From assembly GCA_032718475.1 (NCBI GenBank), contig JAUCBJ010008708.1:79829-143828 (forward strand): a DNA stretch of 64,000 nt, given 5' to 3'. Below, piece by piece: positions 12,101 through 21,239 of the stretch (position 1 is its first letter; every line of letters starts with the position of its first letter). Source of the DNA: Nemertoderma westbladi. Lineage: Eukaryota; Xenacoelomorpha; Nemertodermatida; Nemertodermatidae. The notes beneath the pieces are model-generated. The model had not been told where the DNA came from. It did not search any database and saw nothing but the letters and a program-made list of their open reading frames with translations. Position numbers and translations under genes: made by a program.

Positions 12101-13235
12101 AGGATTCTATACAGACGAATTCTCCGATGCCAACGAATCCTGTTATCTAATAAATACCACAGTGTATCGAGCACTTACGGATGAAAAGGACACTGACGAG
12201 TTTACTCCAACTCCTTTTGACAAACAACCATCTTGGAAAGTTCCAACTTCCAACATAGGAATAAGAGAATTTCCTGTAGTGCAAGTTCGAGTTCATGGTC
12301 CCAACAAGAGTTACATAGTGAATGCCCTACTTGACTCCGGCAGCACAGGAACATTCATCGATCAAGAACTAGCCGAAGATATCTTTGCTGGACAACCCAA
12401 GTTCCGGACTAAATTGAATATGTCAGGAATTGTGCAGGTTTGGAAATCTACCCTAACGGCAGATTACTATGTAGGTGTGTTGTCCACCCCCCAGGATAAG
12501 TTAGGAACACAAGGTATAAGGTCAGTAAAAATGGTGGCTATAAAGAACTTTGCTACTACTCAAGCAGAACCTTATAACTGGGACGAGGACGAGTGCATCC
12601 AACATCTTGAGATACCTCGATTCCAAACCGATTATCCTGGAGTGCAAATACTCATCGGCCAAAACGCGCATGAGGCGCTCGAGCCATTAGAGAAACGGCC
12701 TGCTCAACCACAGTCACTACAAACCTATGCGGTAAGAACTAGAGTAGGTTGGTACTTCACTGGCCCTTCCCGTAGAACTCTCAAAGAGAGATTACCTCAA
12801 CAACAGGTATACCAAGTAAAGGGGGAAGTGGAGAGCAGTGATGTGGACGATCCAACTGAGGGAACACCATACTCCTCAGATAATGACGATATTAACTCCA
12901 ATGTAGATCAATGGAGACATTGCCTTGGGACGATTAATCCAGCCAACATCGCTTCCAGAGGAGCAACTCCTCAAGAACTGATAGATACTCCAGGCTGGTT
13001 AGGTGGATCCGACTCCTTAAGTAAAGAAGAAGAAGAATTGCCTCCTCATCTTACCACGGCAGAGAGTAGACAGGCCAAGGGAGCGGAGAAACTAACACAA
13101 CAACTCAATCGCCCAGCTGGTCGTTTATGTTTACTGGAAAGAGACCGAAAACTGTCCGGAAACTATGGAAGGCAAGATACTCTTCCTACGACCACTTCCC
13201 TAATCCGACAAATATCTAGGGACTCTATAACGTAA
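9114..13235 (+). CDS. gag: Element 1 Gag-protease polyprotein fused to RNase H tail (1373 aa)
   Basis: The ATG at 9114 opens a 1373-residue frame. Residues 1-600 are a charged extension with EVESEVESE repeats and an Ala/Glu-rich coiled coil (about 215-300). A BEL/Pao Gag domain follows from about 616 (FNGDEMKWLPFNEYY). Three zinc-binding motifs follow: CALCDGPHRLSAC near 899, CYNCLRSGHQRRTC near 932 and CAKCGAKHHILLH near 952. The aspartic protease has LLDSGSTGTFIDQE near residue 1072. At about residue 1264 the protein jumps directly from the acidic post-protease linker to WRHCLGTINPANIASRG, which is the end of RNase H in the relatives, and then runs into unrelated sequence. RT and the integrase are absent. 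The fusion is in frame and may still make a virus-like particle protein with protease. Confidence 0.9.
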   Translation: MADTRQTLSDSLLETTACFSDQSVENPRPRSETPPTVRRATPAVVVSEPRLVEAISQFAKLVKRRRSAIGTRAQVKRDQEAAVKQQRHPSQEPSSQQPDSSSSSETVERTPERGAKMADTVYDERPTFEESTDATSSQVESEVESEVESELTAAEKPRTRDAIDIYLSDYQRFVGDEELRRRLSGLRPNSEGTKLVLDAIDAEMLAANQAECDEKLRLTRVREEQIKKRRIEEQKAAAMAAAMAEAEVERKAAAAEVEAKGRAAAAEAKVAKAVAEAERRASEQTTQLELENLQETQDSINKQFTANQMQMMRKSTPKRQGYTSSEEGDTTDPEGGGNRSHLSRRRKTYYRRKLPDLPPAVKRQLTSTDLGSAEPIEQFIQVKRLPTIVDEPEIIRPVVPKVTSVLETPTLPELNSKFPLHSTTLPVPGGTVHANTPVQIAEREINNLSPVVPRQPATMLATPASAVEWVEEGRRGMNLLLGQMQETVHQLKGTVREGRAELQEVQQSIALERDKLVNIQKGIPMPPVTLCQPVRSEVLHAQGVEPTRIYTASEVETPIANPIKGDYRPVINDIPYRPDNDPRNLYTDNSILNNTMAQESFTRQMARTEARQAVKVGEIVKFNGDEMKWLPFNEYYKDSIQNSVLSNGDKLRFLIKCLEGPPKLMALKFIGHPDGLRQVWDTLNIRYGNKDNIAKYLYAKLVAPRHFLSSGIIEFSDEIQEICRQLDWLGKSHEYQSSMVIGAVVSTLPKGGVCTRWDKKVLYMNEQQRRSPTMADLMSFLDGEVKLQLIKQAREKTSENKVSEKPVSRRRIIPVCYTDDGESQASQEEDSGKDTAKSYYDNKTYKDVSKYKSRTSDRREQVTTTPPTSPKRIHGRKPEERTRVQNVNQVKVSNIKPKCALCDGPHRLSACAEFLKKSPVDRRTVLWNKRLCYNCLRSGHQRRTCYSDVKCAKCGAKHHILLHSEFERDNPSQVSEPELHVQFSDVNDTDQGSEWEGFYTDEFSDANESCYLINTTVYRALTDEKDTDEFTPTPFDKQPSWKVPTSNIGIREFPVVQVRVHGPNKSYIVNALLDSGSTGTFIDQELAEDIFAGQPKFRTKLNMSGIVQVWKSTLTADYYVGVLSTPQDKLGTQGIRSVKMVAIKNFATTQAEPYNWDEDECIQHLEIPRFQTDYPGVQILIGQNAHEALEPLEKRPAQPQSLQTYAVRTRVGWYFTGPSRRTLKERLPQQQVYQVKGEVESSDVDDPTEGTPYSSDNDDINSNVDQWRHCLGTINPANIASRGATPQELIDTPGWLGGSDSLSKEEEELPPHLTTAESRQAKGAEKLTQQLNRPAGRLCLLERDRKLSGNYGRQDTLPTTTSLIRQISRDSIT

Positions 13236-13241
13236 TAACAT

Positions 13242-13258
13242 ATGGAGTGGGCGTGTGG
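13242..13258 (+). promoter_or_regulatory. Post-pol purine-rich cis-element, Element 1 copy
   Basis: ATGGAGTGGGCGTGTGG lies 6 nt after the stop codon. Element 2 (ATAGGAGCGGGATTGTG) and Element 3 (ATAGGAGCGGGGTTGTGG) have a matching motif in the same place. The core GGAGYGGG resembles the 3' polypurine tract of Element 1 (GGGAGCGG) and of Element 2 (GGAGCGG). It is probably a second plus-strand priming site or an RNA signal. Confidence 0.5.
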
Positions 13259-14862
13259 CTATATCATTTTATATTTGTTTTTATTTTATATTTATGTATG
13301 TATTATTATGTAATTTTATTATAATCGTTTTCTTTAATTTTATTTAGTAAAATGTTATTTTAGAAAATTTAGTAAATTAGTGCAATATATTAGTGTTTAT
13401 TACGTACATAATTACTTAAAATATATATTTAGTGCGACGGCGAGAAATAATTATTTTCTCTTCCCTTACTGTCCGTATCATATTATAAATGCGTGACTAC
13501 AGTAAGATGAAATGTCCGTACTTCTTAAAGTACAATAAAGCCACTACTATATTTAAGTATTATTGGTAGGCAGAGTATTAGGAATGCAAAGTTCAGATCC
13601 TCGTGTCTCGGCTAAACCAAGCTCTGGGTAGACCTTGGAAACGACTTGCCTCTTCACACTGACATTGCTTCGTGCGATATTGCTCTTCTACCTTATAACA
13701 AATAATACATATAGTAGCGTGATGTCCCTCTAACAGTAGCGTCAATCGCAAATAAATCTGTTAAACTTTTGACCATCTGTAATTCTAGTCGATTAAGATA
13801 TCGTGGCACCCACCGATATACTTGAAAGACAAATTCTAGAATCAGTGGTTAACGTCCCCAGACAAGTTCTGGAATAAATTGGTGCCCATCCTAAATATTA
13901 ATTTAATATTTGTTAAAATCTGTAAAATCCCGATCCTTTAAAATTTCTAGTCAATTAAGATATCGCAGTATTTACCGATATTCTTAGAAGGACTATTTTA
14001 TAGAATTAAGGATCCTAAGTCCCCAGATATGCTCTGGAATAAAATTTATGTCAATTTAACAATCAAATAATAAAATTCACGGGAATAAATTTAAATTCAT
14101 ATTCAAATGAATTTCATAAATTGTCATTTTGTACAATTTATAACATTCCCAAAATTCCAGTAATTAATAGATCATGGGAGCGGAGATTCATATTGAGTGT
14201 ACTAGAGTGTGAGAATCTCCAACATATAGTCAATAGCCGATAAAATTTATAAAATCATGCATAAAGAGGATATTGACAATTAAAGAATTACTATTAAATA
14301 ACATCCCAGATCTGTATGCCTGCGCCTGAGGATTGCCCTAATTCTACCGCTAGTTTTCCATAATGTCACCATGGCAACACCCACGCTAGAATTAGAAACA
14401 AGTTAAAGGACCAATAAAAGCTTGCCCCATTGCGTAGCATAAGAGTATACATAGCGCACTATTAGTATCCAAGGATACATAGTAATAACGTGACATTCTG
14501 GAAGACACTGACTAACGGACAAATGGCATGCATGTGTGCAGTAAGTAATGATTGTATGGAATTTGTGCGTTTATAGGTGAATGTTACTACTAAAGTGTGT
14601 TTACAGTAGCTAATCGCAATTGTAAAATAGCCCTAACTCTACCGAGATAACCTCAAGTGGATTCAAGCCTTTGGGACGGACAGTGGTGGGACTTGTGCCG
14701 GTTATCGTTGTCGTGCTGTTGCTACATGTTGGCGTAAACACCGCGACAATGGTACATCGGCGCTGAGAAACCCACTGTCCGGGGGCAAAGCCTAGTAGGC
14801 AGCGACGCCCGCTTGCCTAAAATATTAACTCATATTGATATTAATAAACTCAGATAGCAGAT
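13259..14862 (+). other. Element 1 non-coding spacer between gag-pro and ORF2
   Basis: No ORF of note. A degenerate direct duplication of about 170 bp spans about 13780-13890 and 13950-14055. It shares TTAAGATATCG, ACCGATAT and a small hairpin GTCCCCAGA...TCTGGAATAAA. A possible splice acceptor ends at AG 14859-14860, just before the ORF2 ATG; its pyrimidine tract is weak. Confidence 0.55.
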
Positions 14863-15261
14863 ATGACGGAATTGATAGAAGATGACCTTGGTATCAGGGA
14901 GCGATATACTCTACCTTTACAAGCGTTTGTGGATAGCTTGATACGCGGTGAAGCCGATCCGACTATTATGGAGGACGATGGTCGTTATATCGAACCGCCG
15001 ATGTCCCAGGAACAACTTACGCGTGAATTGGACTATAGAAAATTCACCGCTCGCTATACGAATCGTAATGGTACGTATATGGACTTCTTAACTACCGGCC
15101 ATCCTACCGATTTACATGATACGGACGATGTATACACCGAAAGGGAAATGGTTCTATTTAAATATCATACCCAGCGGAGTCGTAACGATAAACCGAGAAT
15201 AGATCACGAAAATTATATTCGTAACAGACTGGGAAGACGGACCCATATGTTTAGAATCTGA
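14863..15261 (+). CDS. Element 1 ORF2, first part (accessory protein)
   Basis: This 132-codon frame starts at an ATG right behind a possible splice acceptor. It occupies the position taken by ORF2 in Elements 2 and 3. No known domain is recognised. It is hydrophilic, has no signal peptide or membrane segment, and contains LTRELDYRKFTARYTN followed by TYMDFL. This is reminiscent of the R-rich helix plus YPYDF or YTYD in the other two ORF2s, but the similarity is weak. It ends at TGA 15259-15261, after which the same frame stays open for another 108 codons. The stop may be a recent nonsense change, or the stop may be read through. Confidence 0.55.
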   Translation: MTELIEDDLGIRERYTLPLQAFVDSLIRGEADPTIMEDDGRYIEPPMSQEQLTRELDYRKFTARYTNRNGTYMDFLTTGHPTDLHDTDDVYTEREMVLFKYHTQRSRNDKPRIDHENYIRNRLGRRTHMFRI

Positions 15262-15588
15262 AGAGATTCAGCCCCCACGTCTCGGAGTAGCGATAGCGAC
15301 TACATATGGGAATGGTATCAAGGTCCACAGTGTCTCACTGCGTACGATTATCGCCATGCCAACTATGTTTCTCGGCAACGTTATCGATTATGCGCATCGA
15401 GAGACCATGTTACGCCCATGGACACAAACGTCCGCTGTTCCTATTTCCACGAACAACCGACGATGGAAATTTATTGCGCGTATTACAGACTCAATAACTC
15501 GCACATTTTTGCGGTTTGCCCTCAATTGATGACTCAATGTCACCATTGTCAACTAAAGGGACGCGCCAGTTTCGATTGCCCTTTTTAG
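15262..15588 (+). pseudogene. Element 1 ORF2, Cys-rich middle part, same frame after TGA
   Basis: Downstream of the TGA at 15259 the same frame continues to TAG 15586-15588. The stretch is rich in Cys and His and ends with CPQLMTQCHHCQLKGRASF followed by DCPF. A Cys/His cluster at this point also occurs in ORF2 of Element 3 (CGEC ... CPAH) and Element 2 (CPNH), which supports coding origin. The TAG follows CCT TTT T; a +1 shift there enters the next open frame. Confidence 0.5.
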
Positions 15589-16312
15589 TCACGATTTGGA
15601 AAGCGTAGATGAAATGATCACACTACGTTACATCAGAGCTTGGGAAGCGAACGCTGATTTACATTGTGATTCACGCCATCGCTATTATCCTGGACGCGCT
15701 TACGAAGGAGTTTATGCGTTCCATCCTTATTTGTTTGCCTCGGTCGAGCAGAAATCGCGCCTATCGAGTTATGAACTATTGAAGCGCGTTGGAGAATGTA
15801 TTTCAACCAAATATGTACGCAAATTTCTCAGGAGCATTAATCCGAGTGACATCAATTCGTACAACTTAATAAACTTTATCCGTCAAGATCCGGCCTATGG
15901 AGACTTATTTGTCAACTCACACCCTGAGTTACAGGAAGTATATCGACGGCCTTACGAGTACAGAGCCCGCGAACGCGAGTTGGAAAGAACCATTAAACCA
16001 AGGAAGTTTCTAACTGCCTATGGTCCACCCACGGCCCTCGTTCAGACCACTCGTAAAGGACCCGTAAGAGCGGCTGTCTTGAAACGAGCTCTCAAAGCCG
16101 TTAGACCCCTCTCCCCGGACGTTGATGTCAATCAACCCGGTACTTCGACCGGCGGATATACCGATCGCAATCCCATACCTTCTGATGCAATCATATTGCA
16201 CCCTTCACCCAGGAGTTATAGCCCTCCTCGTAAAGTGGCTCGCCCCAAAGAGAAAAGGACTCTTGCTAGCTTTAAAAAACTGCGTAAACGCCGTCCGCGC
16301 AAGAAAGACTAA
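15587..16312 (+). CDS. Element 1 ORF2, C-terminal part with basic tail
   Basis: This frame is open from 15587 and has no ATG until the MITLRYIRAWE segment, so it looks like the continuation of ORF2 in the +1 frame rather than a separate gene. About 238 residues are readable. The first half is Tyr- and Arg-rich (RRPYEYRARERELERTIK). The C-terminus is strongly basic and ends RKRRPRKKD, suggesting a nuclear localisation or nucleic-acid-binding tail. Element 2 ORF2 has a comparable run RNRKARRKD. There is no membrane segment, so it is not a typical envelope gene despite its position after pol. Function is unknown. Confidence 0.55.
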   Translation, partial: SHDLESVDEMITLRYIRAWEANADLHCDSRHRYYPGRAYEGVYAFHPYLFASVEQKSRLSSYELLKRVGECISTKYVRKFLRSINPSDINSYNLINFIRQDPAYGDLFVNSHPELQEVYRRPYEYRARERELERTIKPRKFLTAYGPPTALVQTTRKGPVRAAVLKRALKAVRPLSPDVDVNQPGTSTGGYTDRNPIPSDAIILHPSPRSYSPPRKVARPKEKRTLASFKKLRKRRPRKKD

Positions 16313-16382
16313 CTGTTTAGAGTATTTACGTATATTAGAAACTGTGATTTTTGTATATTTATAGACTCAAATCCCATTTTCT

Positions 16383-16390
16383 GGGAGCGG
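16383..16390 (+). promoter_or_regulatory. Element 1 polypurine tract
   Basis: GGGAGCGG lies immediately before the TG of the right LTR, where plus-strand synthesis is primed in LTR elements. The same core GGAGCGG precedes the 3' LTR of Element 2. Confidence 0.75.
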
Positions 16391-17637
16391 TGTAAAAGCT
16401 TCTGTGGGATATAACTGGCCCCTTTTGCTTCGCAATCCAGTTTCCCCCCAGGCGCTGGAATACTCTAAAAAGGTTCTCTAACTGTATATATATTCCCCTC
16501 GCCCGCAAGGTACCGTTACAGGTGTTTTAACGGACATAAAAGTCATTCTGCTATATACGTGTTTTGGCGGACATGTTAAGGCAAAAAACCTGCAATGCAC
16601 CAACTACCTTTCACAGCTTAGCCGTGATGATTCATATTACGACATCTAACAGCTGGTTGCTGACATGGAAACAGCCATTGGACGCATGGTTCTTTGTTTG
16701 GCTTGAGCCAATCAGAGCGATTTTTCCTGTCGACGTGTAGCTTTTCGGCCGATCATAAGGAGAGTGTTCAGTCTTACTGTTTTTACTTGATACTTTGTTG
16801 TTATTGCTGTCTAAGCCAGAAACACCGGCTTTTTGGGAAGAACTCTAGTAAACTGCTTGAATTATCGAAAGTATAAACTGTTACCTCAATAACTCACTAA
16901 TTAACATGCTCACTTAATTTAATTGCATTAATCATATTGTTTGTACTGTTATTTTACCGTCAGTTATTAATTGTACCTATTTGTTGATGGAAATATTGCT
17001 CTTTGGATAATACGGATAAATCACCCAAATTCCCAATTTTCTTGATACACTACAGGTTAGAGAGACCGGCTATATATAACAATTGCGATTTATATCAATG
17101 TGGTGTGTATTGAATCTAATGTTATTTAGTAGACACTACCTGAGTCAATTGCTGTTCTCTTCATGTGTGATCAAATATACTGACGGTCGGCAGAATAGTG
17201 TGCATGATTGTGAGTGTGATGTGACTGGTAACAAAGCATTTCCTAAAGAATGCGACTTATACTTTAATCATAAGCCTTATCGTTGCGTTTAGTATAAGTC
17301 CTAGCTCTGTTTAAATAGATAGAGCGCCACGTCCTAAAGGAACTGTTAATATTTCCCGAAAGTTAATAATATCTGTCAGAAATTAATTATTAGTGATCTA
17401 TCGAATAATACAATAGGCTTACACTGCAACCTTACACTGCAATAATAAAATCTAAGCATCCGAATTCAGCCTCCCGGGTGTAGATCCATCGGGTGAATGA
17501 TCGCGCATGGGCTGGCTTCGGCTAATGTTTTGTTTATTAGCATAAAATATTGTCGTATGCTAAAGGTGTGTTAATTAACTAAAAGACATATAAATTTTGG
17601 CAGGTTAAACTGCTAAAGGTCTTCAAAAGCGCGAACA
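16391..17637 (+). repeat. Element 1 right (3') LTR
   Basis: 1247 bp, TG...CA, nearly identical to 5599-6845 and followed by the target duplication AGTAT (17638-17642). The small ORFs at 16694-16876 and 17083-17292 are LTR copies and not genes. Confidence 0.96.
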
Positions 17638-17642
17638 AGTAT

Positions 17643-19646
17643 AGTGTTGGCGGTTACAATATGTAATTGGTCAGCACCAATAATAAGAGATATATTGCGC
17701 AGGCTACCATTAAATTCATCAGCCCATGGTTGGATGTGCGTTAAGTTAGTAGGTAAATGGGGCAAATATTCCTGTCTAATTGGAGGACAAAGAGATGTTG
17801 CAGTCCATGCACATAAAACCAAGGGTTGTGGCGAAAACTGACTCCGTAAAGAAATACTAACCTGAGTGGAGTCTTGAGAACAAATATGTCCTCCAAAGGA
17901 ACCTGTAGTAAAAATCTGCTGCTGTAAACAAGGTAATGCTAATTCGTCGGCCACATTTTTTGTAATATATGACCTTTTAGAACCATCATCCAGATAAATA
18001 TAAATCCAGATACCTATATCTGAATTTGGCGGTGAGATAAATGCCTTAGCTATTTTAACAAAAACAGCAGATGGATTAGGTTCGGTGGCATGAACAGATG
18101 GTTGGACATCGTTATAGATAGGTGTTGCTGTAGGTGGTTGCCATGGCAACATGCCATCGGGTTTTGTTAATGTTCTAGTATAAGTCTTAGAATTCGAGTG
18201 AGTACTTGCAGTTCCAGTACTAAGGCTAGGCTGGTGGTTTGATTTATTAGAACTATAACAAAGCAAAGAATGGTGGCGTTTGCCACAATGGCGGCAGGAG
18301 GTGGTTGAGGGACACAATGAATACTGGTGAGGTCCCAAACAATTGGTACACAGGTTTGATGCTTGAATAATGTTTGAACGAGCTAAAGGTAATTTGCTCA
18401 TAAAGGATTTACACAATCTCAGACTATGGGGGGTGCCATTGCATGCAGGACAGGGAGAACGAGATGGATTCTCATTAATAGTAGTATAATTATTTTTGCC
18501 TCGATTGCCAACAGGTGAATGTCCTGTATTATCACTTATAGGCAAAGCAGCAACAGCACTAGGTTGGAGTGGTTGTCGCCTATAATTTGGCTGATGGAAG
18601 GTTGGTTTTATATTTGTCCGGGTTATTTCTTTGACTGACTGGGCATTAAAATCCAAAGATTCCCGAGTTTCTAATTCAGAATTGGCAAAATCTAACAATT
18701 TGTCTAGATTAAAACGATCGTCTGCATGTAGATGATTCCAATCCAGTACTACATCTGGAGGTAACTTCTGTAGCAGTAGAGGTGCTAATAATAAAGATGT
18801 AAGGTCATGTGTTGCAGTGGAAGTATCAACACTACAATTTGGGTTTATCTCACTAGATAAACTTTTGATCTGTCTAAGGGAAGATTGGAAAGAATTTAGA
18901 GTTTTTCTAAACATTGGTACATTATCAGTGGCTATATTTGGTTGGTTACACAACTTGGTGGCATAGAGTCCAATTAAAAAATTGGGGTTCCCATATCGGC
19001 GTTTAAGGGTTTCTATGGCTATTATATAATTTTCGGCTGTTGCTTCCAGCCCTTCTAAAGCATCTCGGGCATCTCCCTTTAAAGACTGCCGCAAATAAAC
19101 AAATTTCCGGGTGGCCGGAATATTGCATTGATGAATTGATGTGGAAAATTGGTCCCAAAATGGGCGCCATTGCAAAAAATCACCAAAGAACTTTGGTATT
19201 TCAACCTTTGGTAAACCCCGGTCATCATCCTCCAATAGTTTGGTATGAGAACTAGAACTGGAAGAATCACTGGTTGGGGGTTGCTCTAGACGTGCTAGTA
19301 AACGGCTAGATTTGAATAAAATCTCATCTATTTCCTGGTCGAGTTTGTTAAAATTTACAATATTTAGGCCCAACTCGGACAGTTCATTGTTTATTTTACA
19401 CAGGTAAATACGGTGGTTTTCTAATACATGAATGGCATAGGCAAAATCATCAATTTCTACTGACTCACCTCGGCCTCTAAAACGATGTAAATCGCTTATT
19501 AATTTGTTGGCTTTAATTCGAGCCTGGTTATAAGAACGTTTTAAAACTTCAGCCTCAGCATTCTGACCTTCTGTTTCGACACGGTTGTCAGCAGCAGGGT
19601 TATTCTCTATATCTACAATATCGAGGGTATCATCTAGATCAGACAT
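17643..19646 (-). pseudogene. gag: BEL-A Gag and protease part, interrupted by Element 1
   Basis: The ATG at 19646 starts MSDLDDTLDIVDIENN. A helical N-terminal part leads into the BEL/Pao Gag core (PKVEIPKFFGDFLQWRPFW, residues about 145-165). Zinc-binding motifs follow: CPACNGTPHSLRLC, CTNCLGPHQYSLC and CRHCGKRHHSLLC. The protease region reads IYLDDGSKRSYITK, so the usual LLDSGS motif is LDDGS; the catalytic Asp is kept, but Ser becomes Asp. The frame reaches the Element 1 target duplication at 17642 and is completed on the far side at 5598. The few residues after that before the apparent stop come from the Element 1 LTR. The coding region was open when Element 1 landed in it. Confidence 0.9.
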
Positions 19647-20380
19647 ACCGGTACCGGTAGGCCCCTAATGGGCATAGGAGCATAGCAGTATAAGCCTACT
19701 GCTGTACTGACTGGTTGTAAGTGCTAGGTGGCGGTTGCGGTTGCAGGTTGGTAGGTAGTAGATTCCGGTCTCACCACATATGCTATGGTACCGGTATAAT
19801 TTCACAGAAGACAATACAGCAGAAGTTTATTTATTTAAAATACATTGTTCCTTCTACTGTTCTAGTCACGTACCAGTAGGCAGTACCGATAGATGTCATA
19901 ATCCGGTTCGAAGATTGTGGTGTCTCTTTTCAACATATACCTAATATAATGAATAGTTGAGAAAACACCATGTTAAACATTTGGCAGGTAGGCGTCTTTC
20001 ACAATAACAGTAATAATATAATATTGCAGTACCGGTATTGAATATTGACCACAATACACATAGGTGACATACACATTATCAGGTGTCAAGGATTACAGCA
20101 ACCGGTATCCGTAGATAGGTCAGTAGGTACAGCAGAGCAGTACATCCACAATAGGCCTAGATAAAACCGACATACAGACTTTCACAATATATATAATGAG
20201 GCCATGAGTCATAGACAGTTATAATAAAAGTCATTACACTTATAATAAAAGTCATTACAAACACACTGTTACCATCAATAATAAAACTCAGATAAAATGT
20301 TACACATAGCATAACTAAAAATCAAAATTTCTATGCTACAAAACAGATTTAAATAAAAAGAGTTAAACGTATAATTAAAG
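19647..20380. other. BEL-A upstream region, no gene
   Basis: This should include the leader and perhaps remains of the 5' LTR of BEL-A, but no partner LTR is present. It contains repeated ACCGGTA motifs and a 21-bp direct duplication TTATAATAAAAGTCATTACA (20219 and 20240). No ORF is supported. Confidence 0.5.
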
Positions 20381-21110
20381 AAATATTGCATTGTTTCCCA
20401 GCTACGTATGGAATAAACAAAATGTTCCAGAATATGGTATATTAAATAGAATAAATGGCCTGCAGGGGAAGCAAATACCTCCAACATTCAAATGCCAATA
20501 TCTCAGCTTTTTTCCAACCAAATTCAAATGTTTTTACATATTTGGAATGCTTGCATGGGCAGCTTTCTAGCTGATGAGTAGATTAGATTTGATGGTTTGA
20601 TACCATCAAATCACAATAATGTTGAAGAATGATTGCACTGTTACCTGTGAAAAATCGCCGGAGACACCTTTTTGTACCTGTACATGAAAGCAAAAATAAA
20701 AATTCTGGCTCACCCACGGAGGAGGATGGAGATGAAACTATCTCTGTTTCAATTTCATACAATCTCATTAAGATTTCTAGAACAATTAGGGGGGGGGGGG
20801 GGGGGGGGTGGTGGAGGCATGTACCTGAATCAAGCAAAAGCAAACAGTCGGCCAAAGCCGGAGGCGACCCGAAGGCTCCTCTTTCGATAGCTGCTACCCG
20901 AGGGTAGGGGTGGGCGCCACTTCTATCCCATGATTTACTCTCAGTTATTTAACTGGTACTCATTTTATCGACCCAGTGGTAGAAAGGCTGAGTAGACCCT
21001 GGCGGGGCTGAACATATAGACAACCAATAGATTGCAGGCCCGGCGCTCCACCATCTGAGCTACCCCGCCACCTGAATAACGACACTATATTCCAGGACAT
21101 GGTGTATCGC
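20381..21110 (-). repeat. Dispersed repeat family, copy B (inverted), interrupted by a SINE
   Basis: This is the reverse complement of copy A. Shared blocks include AACAAAATGTTCCAGAA (20418), CGCCGGAGACACC (20656), TAAGATTTCTAGAA (20769) and CACTATATTCCAGGACATGG (21083-21102). A 20-nt G tract (20789-20808) stands where copy A has its C-rich run. Copies A and B flank BEL-A in opposite orientation. Confidence 0.75.
20831..21069 (-). mobile_element. tRNA-derived SINE with 8-bp target duplication
   Basis: Read on the minus strand it starts GGCGGGGTAGCTCAGATGG, a tRNA 5' half with a Pol III A box, followed about 45 nt later by GTTCAGCCCC, close to a B box. The body contains GGTCGATAAAATGAGTACC and a T-rich tail (TTTGCTTTTGCTTG). 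It is bounded by ACCTGAAT at 20823-20830 and 21070-21077. Copy A of the host repeat has the uninterrupted site (reverse complement at about 2225-2236), which confirms the insertion and its ends. Confidence 0.88.
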
Positions 21111-21239
21111 TGTACGTTTTATTAAATAATTAAGCAACAAAAAAGTACCAATTTAAGAATAAAATTACGTAGGCTACTACATGGGAAATTAAACGTAGAA
21201 CATTTTTTTTCAATATTCTATCAACCCTTTATTAACCTC

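Larger units (their letters stand above)
5599..17637 (+). mobile_element. Element 1: recent BEL-like LTR retrotransposon, internally deleted
   Basis: Two 1247-bp direct LTRs (5599-6845 and 16391-17637) begin TGTAAAAGC and end GCGAACA. They are flanked by a 5-bp target duplication AGTAT at 5594-5598 and 17638-17642. By eye the LTRs differ at one base (G at 5784, T at 16576), so the insertion is recent. The internal part holds a 2.3-kb leader, a Gag-protease ORF fused to the tail of RNase H, a non-coding stretch and ORF2. RT, most of RNase H and integrase are missing. The element therefore cannot copy itself and must have relied on another element's enzymes. Confidence 0.95.
2933..19646 (-). 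mobile_element. Old BEL/Pao retrotransposon (BEL-A), split by Element 1
   Basis: The Gag-protease part (19646-17638) and the Pol part (5598-about 2933) are two halves of one minus-strand BEL/Pao coding region. They are separated by the 12-kb Element 1 with its 5-bp duplication. The broken frame resumes in phase on the other side of the insertion. The 3' end is truncated inside integrase. No LTR pair was found for BEL-A, so its outer limits are not known and the start and end given are coding limits. Confidence 0.88.
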
